Shown here: one piece after another, positions 60,510-64,000 of the stretch
How positions within the stretch are numbered: position 1 is the first letter of the stretch
Layout of the letters: every line of letters begins with the position of its first letter
DNA from: Pelagihabitans pacificus
Lineage (GTDB): Bacteria; Bacteroidota; Bacteroidia; Flavobacteriales; Flavobacteriaceae
Length of the DNA stretch: 64,000 bases
Direction of reading: 5' to 3'
NCBI RefSeq assembly: GCF_009371985.2
Contig: NZ_VIKU02000002.1
Span: 558,001-622,000 of the forward strand
Made by a program: the position numbers and the translations under genes
The notes under the pieces: generated by a model
Database searches by the model: none
Seen by the model: only the letters and a program-made list of their open reading frames with translations
What the model was told of the DNA's origin: nothing

Positions 60510-61199
60510 GTGGTAGCTGAAAAACATTATCTAATGAGAAGTGGCTGGTTACGGGCCGCAGTACTGGGGGCCAACGACGGAATTTTGTCCATGGCCAGTT
60601 TGTTGATCGGGGTGGCCGTGGCCTCCGAGGTCAGGGAACCAATTGTTTTAGCCGGGATTGCCGGCCTTGTCGCTGGGGCGCTTTCGATGGCGGCCGGGGA
60701 ATTTGTTTCGGTCAGTTCCCAAAGCGATATCGAAAAATCCGATCTTCAAAGAGAAATTAAGGAACTGACGGAAACCCCTGAGGCGGAGTTGGAGGAATTG
60801 GCAAAAATCTACGAACAAAGGGGGCTTGATAGGGAGCTGTCCTTACAAGTAGCAAAACAACTGACCGCACACGACGCCCTTGAAGCCCATGCCCGCGATG
60901 AATTGGGAATCAATGAGATGACCCAGGCCCAACCGCTTAAAGCCGCTTTGGCCTCTGGGGCCGCTTTTGTCTTTGGGGGGGCACTACCTTTGGTGACGGC
61001 CTTATTCGCTCCTTTGGAGCAAATGATCTACCTACAATACCTATTTGCCTTGGTATTCCTGATTTTACTCGGTGCGGTTGCGGCCCGTGCCGGTGGCTCC
61101 AGCATTCCCAAGGCGGTATGGCGGATAGCCTTTTGGGGTACGATCGCCATGGGAACGACTGCCTTGATCGGCTATCTATTCGGGGTCAACGTCGCTTAA
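60510..61199 (+). CDS. VIT/CCC1-family iron or manganese transporter
   Basis: 229 aa from the GTG at 60510; ATG 60534 (MRSGWLRAAVLGANDG) is an equally good start and fits the family N-terminus better. Five helices: WLRAAVLGANDGILSMASLLIGVAVAS, AGIAGLVAGALSMAAGEFVSVSSQSD, then a charged cytoplasmic helix region (QREIKELTETPEAELEELAKIYEQRG) with the metal-binding Glu residues, and C-terminal helices. Related proteins export or store Fe2+/Mn2+. Possibly protects against metal release under low oxygen. Confidence 0.92.
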   Translation: MVAEKHYLMRSGWLRAAVLGANDGILSMASLLIGVAVASEVREPIVLAGIAGLVAGALSMAAGEFVSVSSQSDIEKSDLQREIKELTETPEAELEELAKIYEQRGLDRELSLQVAKQLTAHDALEAHARDELGINEMTQAQPLKAALASGAAFVFGGALPLVTALFAPLEQMIYLQYLFALVFLILLGAVAARAGGSSIPKAVWRIAFWGTIAMGTTALIGYLFGVNVA

Positions 61200-61387
61200 A
61201 AAAAGTGCTTTTTGTCACCGCTTCGCAGTCGGTTTCGAATAAAAGGGACCGATGACTTCCGTTTCAAGACCTCCCAGATAATAGGAACGACTAATACCAT
61301 TTCCCCATTGAATTTCAGCTGATAAATAGTTTCTTTAGCTGATTTCCAAATGAGAATTGGTATAAAGGGTCGAGCCTTGCAAAGTCG

Positions 61388-61431
61388 ATGACCTAAGTCA
61401 TTGCCAGTGAAGCGCGATTTCCCAAACTTTG
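61388..61431 (+). promoter_or_regulatory. Crp/Fnr-type promoter (class B) for the 2TM protein
   Basis: ATGAC-CTAA-GTCAT at 61388-61401; box AAACTTTG at 61424-61431 differs from TAnnTTTG only at its first base and is 29.5 bp from the centre. Confidence 0.65.
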
Positions 61432-61477
61432 GTATTCGAATCCCAAACAGTTGGTTGTACTATTAAAGTAGAAAAGG

Positions 61478-61756
61478 ATGGAAAATCAAGAAGTTTATGA
61501 ACGTGCTAGAAAAAAAGTAGAGGCAAAATTACGGTTCAAAATTCACCTCTACGTCTTTATCGGGGTAATGACATTGTTGTTCCTCATCAATATTGTCAAT
61601 ACTCCTGAATATCTTTGGTTCAAGTGGCCTCTTTTTGGATGGGGAATCGCAGTAGTCATACACGCTTTACGCGTCTTTGTCTTCCCAGAAAAATTGACCG
61701 TAACAGAGGGGATGATCACGAAACAAATGGAAAAAGATGCCGCTAAAAATTTATGA
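61478..61756 (+). CDS. 2TM-domain small membrane protein
   Basis: 92 aa. The 2TM domain: charged start (YERARKKVEAKLRFKIHLYVFIGVMTLLFLINIV), a short loop with WFKWPLFGWGIAVVIHALRVFVF, then an acidic/basic tail (MITKQMEKDAAKNL). Such domains occur in flavobacterial membrane proteins, some linked to LytTR regulators; this one stands alone. Own class B promoter, so likely part of the redox-responsive set. Function unknown. Confidence 0.87.
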   Translation: MENQEVYERARKKVEAKLRFKIHLYVFIGVMTLLFLINIVNTPEYLWFKWPLFGWGIAVVIHALRVFVFPEKLTVTEGMITKQMEKDAAKNL

Positions 61757-61854
61757 CAACAGCAAGTATCTGCCTGCAAAACGGACAAGAAGGCCGTATG
61801 GCGTTGGGAATAGGCGGTGGGTATTTCCTAATAACTGTTCCTGAATGGTGAATT

Positions 61855-63066
61855 TCATTTAAAATCGATACAGGTAATCTCGGGACGCATGCCCAGCCTG
61901 CCCGGAAATCCAAGCCACCCCAAGCCGCGATTTACGTAGAGGTATTGATTGCCTTGGGAATAGAGACCCGCCCAATGTTCGTATTTATATTTAATGGGGC
62001 TCCATTGGCTATTCTTTAAATGGATACCGGCTTGCATTCCATGGGTGTGGCCCGACAAGGTAAGGGCGATATCGGTTTCCTTCACTACTTCCCCGCTCCA
62101 ATGCGAAGGGTCGTGGGAAAGCAGTATTTTAAAGGGGATATCATTGACCGTTTCCAGTGCTTTTTGCAAATCGCCATACTGTTTAAAGGGCGGATGGCCC
62201 CAATTTTCCACTCCTACAACAGCGATACTTTCACCGTTAAGCGCTACGACCTTGGCTTCGTTGAGCAGCAGTTTAAACCCGATATCAGCATGGAATTTCT
62301 TAATTCCTTCAAAATTGTCCTGTTTTGCCTTTGGGGTTTCCCACTCGCTGTAATCCCCATAGTCGTGATTTCCCAAAACGGAATACTTCCCTTTTTTGGC
62401 CGATAGTTTATCGAAGGTCGATTTCCAGCCTCGTACTTCCCATTGAAAATTATTGACCAAGTCCCCCGTAAAAAAAATAAAATCGGGTTCCAGGTGATTG
62501 ATCAGTTTAACGGCGCGGTCGAATACATGGTATTTATGGTTGAAGCTTCCCAAATGGGTATCCGAAATCTGAACGATCCGGAGTCCGTCAAAACTATTGG
62601 GGAGATTGGAAAATTTGAGTTTCAGATGACGTACCTTAAAGCGGTACCGAGCCATAAAAATGGCATACACGATCACAAAAAAAGGAAGGAATCCGGAAAG
62701 AAGCCCTACAATGGGTACGACAATCAACGATTCTTGTTCCGAAAAAGCATAGTTTGAAAAACGCAGAATGGGAATAATCAAAATAAAGATCAATTTCGGT
62801 ACAAAGGAAGAAACGGTGAGTCCGTATAAAGAGGATACAAGCAGTTGTTGACGTCTAGGGGGAATGCTGTCAAACCGTATCTTCAATAACAAAATAGCAC
62901 CGACAAGTCCGACGGTAAAAAACCAAAAGGCAACGTTAATCGCCAACTTAAGGGAATCGGAGGTAAGAAGTTTGGTAATAGATTGCAACCAATAAAACGC
63001 GATAATGTCGACTAGTAGCACTGCCAAGGCCAAGAGAAGAATGGAAAAAAAAGAATATCGTCTCAT
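61855..63066 (-). CDS. Metallophosphoesterase with N-terminal membrane domain
   Basis: 403 aa. Four membrane helices over about 1-145, then a calcineurin-like phosphoesterase domain with RIVQISDTHLGS, FIFFTGDLVNN, SVLGNHDYGDYSEW, LLSHDPSHW and LSGHTHGMQAG, all metal-binding motifs intact. YaeI-type enzymes of this layout hydrolyse phosphodiesters of membrane-associated substrates. No Fnr-type promoter seen. Convergent with the 2TM gene. Confidence 0.93.
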   Translation of the reverse strand: MRRYSFFSILLLALAVLLVDIIAFYWLQSITKLLTSDSLKLAINVAFWFFTVGLVGAILLLKIRFDSIPPRRQQLLVSSLYGLTVSSFVPKLIFILIIPILRFSNYAFSEQESLIVVPIVGLLSGFLPFFVIVYAIFMARYRFKVRHLKLKFSNLPNSFDGLRIVQISDTHLGSFNHKYHVFDRAVKLINHLEPDFIFFTGDLVNNFQWEVRGWKSTFDKLSAKKGKYSVLGNHDYGDYSEWETPKAKQDNFEGIKKFHADIGFKLLLNEAKVVALNGESIAVVGVENWGHPPFKQYGDLQKALETVNDIPFKILLSHDPSHWSGEVVKETDIALTLSGHTHGMQAGIHLKNSQWSPIKYKYEHWAGLYSQGNQYLYVNRGLGWLGFPGRLGMRPEITCIDFK

Positions 63067-63174
63067 TCGCTATTTCAATTTCAAGCGTAGCTTCCCGACC
63101 GATTGGTAGAAACCTGCACGGGACAACTACCTCCCAGCAGTTCGAAAAGAACTTCTTCGACCTAATCGGAAAGA

Positions 63175-63702
63175 CTAATCTTCGGTCAGTTCTGCAAACA
63201 AAACCATATAATTGTGTCCGGTTTCTTTCGCGCACTTTGGGCAATAGGCATAGTGAACATAATAGTTTTTGGCCTTTTTTTCCTGATTTTCCAAATCGGT
63301 ATCCATCTGTTTCATAAATTTCGGGGCGGCATTGAAGGGCCCGTCAAAAACCCTCGCCCTAAAGGTTCCAGAGAGTTCGGTGTTAATGGCTCCCGGCACT
63401 ATGTCGATTACTGATAGATATATCTCGGATTTGAAGGCATTCGGGTCAATAAAAAGTAATAAAATATCTTCCGGATTCTCCGAAAGTGCCTTGGCATCCT
63501 CGGCCAGTTTCATCATTTTGGTTACCCTGTTCGAGATCATAGCAGGCAGAGGCATGTGAAAAAAAATAGGTATCGTTGCCTTGATGAATTTTTTCCGGTT
63601 CCATTCTACCGTTTTCCCATCCCAACTTTCGGGATGAAAGACCGGACAACAGGTGTCTTTAGTTTGTTTCGCTTGTTTTACTTCCTCCTTTATTAATTCC
63701 AT
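63175..63702 (-). CDS. Conserved-type protein with C-terminal CPxC, unknown
   Basis: 175 aa. N-terminal TCCPVFHPESWDGKTVEWNRKKFIKATIPIFFHMPLP, middle region with a DPNAFKSEIYLSVIDIVPGA core, C-terminal HYAYCPKCAKETGHNYMVLFAE containing CPKC as a possible metal or redox site. No signal peptide. I recall similar uncharacterised Bacteroidota proteins, sometimes labelled hydrolase, but no function is supported. Confidence 0.75.
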   Translation of the reverse strand: MELIKEEVKQAKQTKDTCCPVFHPESWDGKTVEWNRKKFIKATIPIFFHMPLPAMISNRVTKMMKLAEDAKALSENPEDILLLFIDPNAFKSEIYLSVIDIVPGAINTELSGTFRARVFDGPFNAAPKFMKQMDTDLENQEKKAKNYYVHYAYCPKCAKETGHNYMVLFAELTED

Positions 63703-63767
63703 CTTTTTTGTTTTAAAAAAGTACTATCTAGTTGTTAATCTAGGATTTCACGACTTATCCCTGATGT

Positions 63768-64000
63768 TTATTTTTTCTGGAGCTGCATTTCCTTTTTCAG
63801 GATATTTCGAAACCGGGTCGCGCTGATGTAATGGTCTTCCAACAATTTTCCTTCGTGCAGAAGACTGAATACCCCATAGCCCGAAGGAGCCCGTTTTGCC
63901 GCTTCCGGGGTTTTGAATTTGGTTACTTTTAGTTCAATCCCTTGTTCCATGGCAACATTCAATATGTCAAAGACCGATTTTTCGTGCCACGGACATTGGT
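63768..64000 (-). CDS. Partial gene, C-terminus of a GNAT/YoaP-type protein
   Basis: The frame runs to the window edge; only the last 77 codons are visible. The visible part begins QCPWHEKSVFDIL and continues AMEQGIELKVTKFKTPEAAKRAPSGYGVFSLLHEGKLLEDHYIS. This matches my recollection of the YoaP-type thioredoxin-like C-terminal domain found after an acetyltransferase in some flavobacterial GNAT proteins. The N-terminal domain is outside the window. Confidence 0.6.
   Translation of the reverse strand, partial: QCPWHEKSVFDILNVAMEQGIELKVTKFKTPEAAKRAPSGYGVFSLLHEGKLLEDHYISATRFRNILKKEMQLQKK

Noticed and set aside
1-64000. CRISPR array, prophage, insertion sequence, tRNA or rRNA
   Set aside because: No regularly spaced repeats, transposase, integrase, phage structural gene or RNA gene was recognised.

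Overview
The window looks like a chromosomal segment of a marine Flavobacteriaceae-type bacterium (phylum Bacteroidota). Evidence: promoters of the Bacteroidota TAnnTTTG type, lineage-typical families (FadL/OmpP1 porin, barrel of the DUF5777 type, DUF6090, DUF6799-like repeats, 2TM protein), many lipoproteins, and a split PntAA/PntAB/PntB transhydrogenase. I cannot name the genus. No tRNA, rRNA, CRISPR array, phage or insertion sequence was seen.

Layout. 1-6.0 kb (minus): tripartite RND efflux operon (tolC-MFP-RND, then a truncated PII-like gene). 6.1-7.8 kb: outer-membrane barrel and a repeat protein. 8.3-14.3 kb (plus): pnt transhydrogenase, then pyruvate phosphate dikinase. 14.6-16.7 kb (plus): sulfide:quinone oxidoreductase (SQR), TusE/DsrC-like protein, DsrE-like protein. 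17.2-25.8 kb (minus): long electron-transfer operon with hexaheme and monoheme lipoproteins, outer-membrane barrel, small Tat protein, 4x[4Fe-4S] protein, NrfD, anchored beta-sandwich, cytochrome c, glutamyl-tRNA reductase and an OB-fold lipoprotein. 26.1-32.6 kb: FadL porin; a second SQR divergent from a sulfite-dehydrogenase operon. 32.6-40 kb (minus): racemase, rhodanese/DUF3365 cytochrome, CstB-like persulfide dioxygenase, TauE/SafE exporter, Crp/Fnr regulator, site-2 protease. 40.1-46.1 kb (plus): PfkB, flavin reductase, M20 peptidase, DUF1611 (DgcN-like), hibernation factor and class II ribonucleotide reductase. 46-64 kb: mostly redox or membrane accessory genes, including a duplicated MDR/DUF4386/flavodoxin set, a desaturase-reductase fusion, a VIT transporter and a phosphoesterase.

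How it fits together. The sulfur genes could take sulfide to persulfide (two SQRs), persulfide to sulfite (CstB-like), and sulfite to sulfate (SoxC-like) or out of the cell (TauE). Transhydrogenase, PPDK, PfkB, the oxygen-independent RNR and HPF suggest survival at low oxygen or low energy.

The strongest observation is regulatory. Nineteen intergenic regions carry a Crp/Fnr-type palindrome (consensus TRAY-N4-RTYA) whose centre lies 29.5 bp (30.5 bp in one direction at one locus) upstream of a TAnnTTTG-like -7 box. That is class II activator geometry, about -41.5. The sites form two classes, GTAAC-N4-GTTAC and ATGAY-N4-RTCAT. The Crp/Fnr protein encoded here has an NtcA-like recognition helix that suits the first class. 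The window therefore looks like a dense redox/sulfur regulon.
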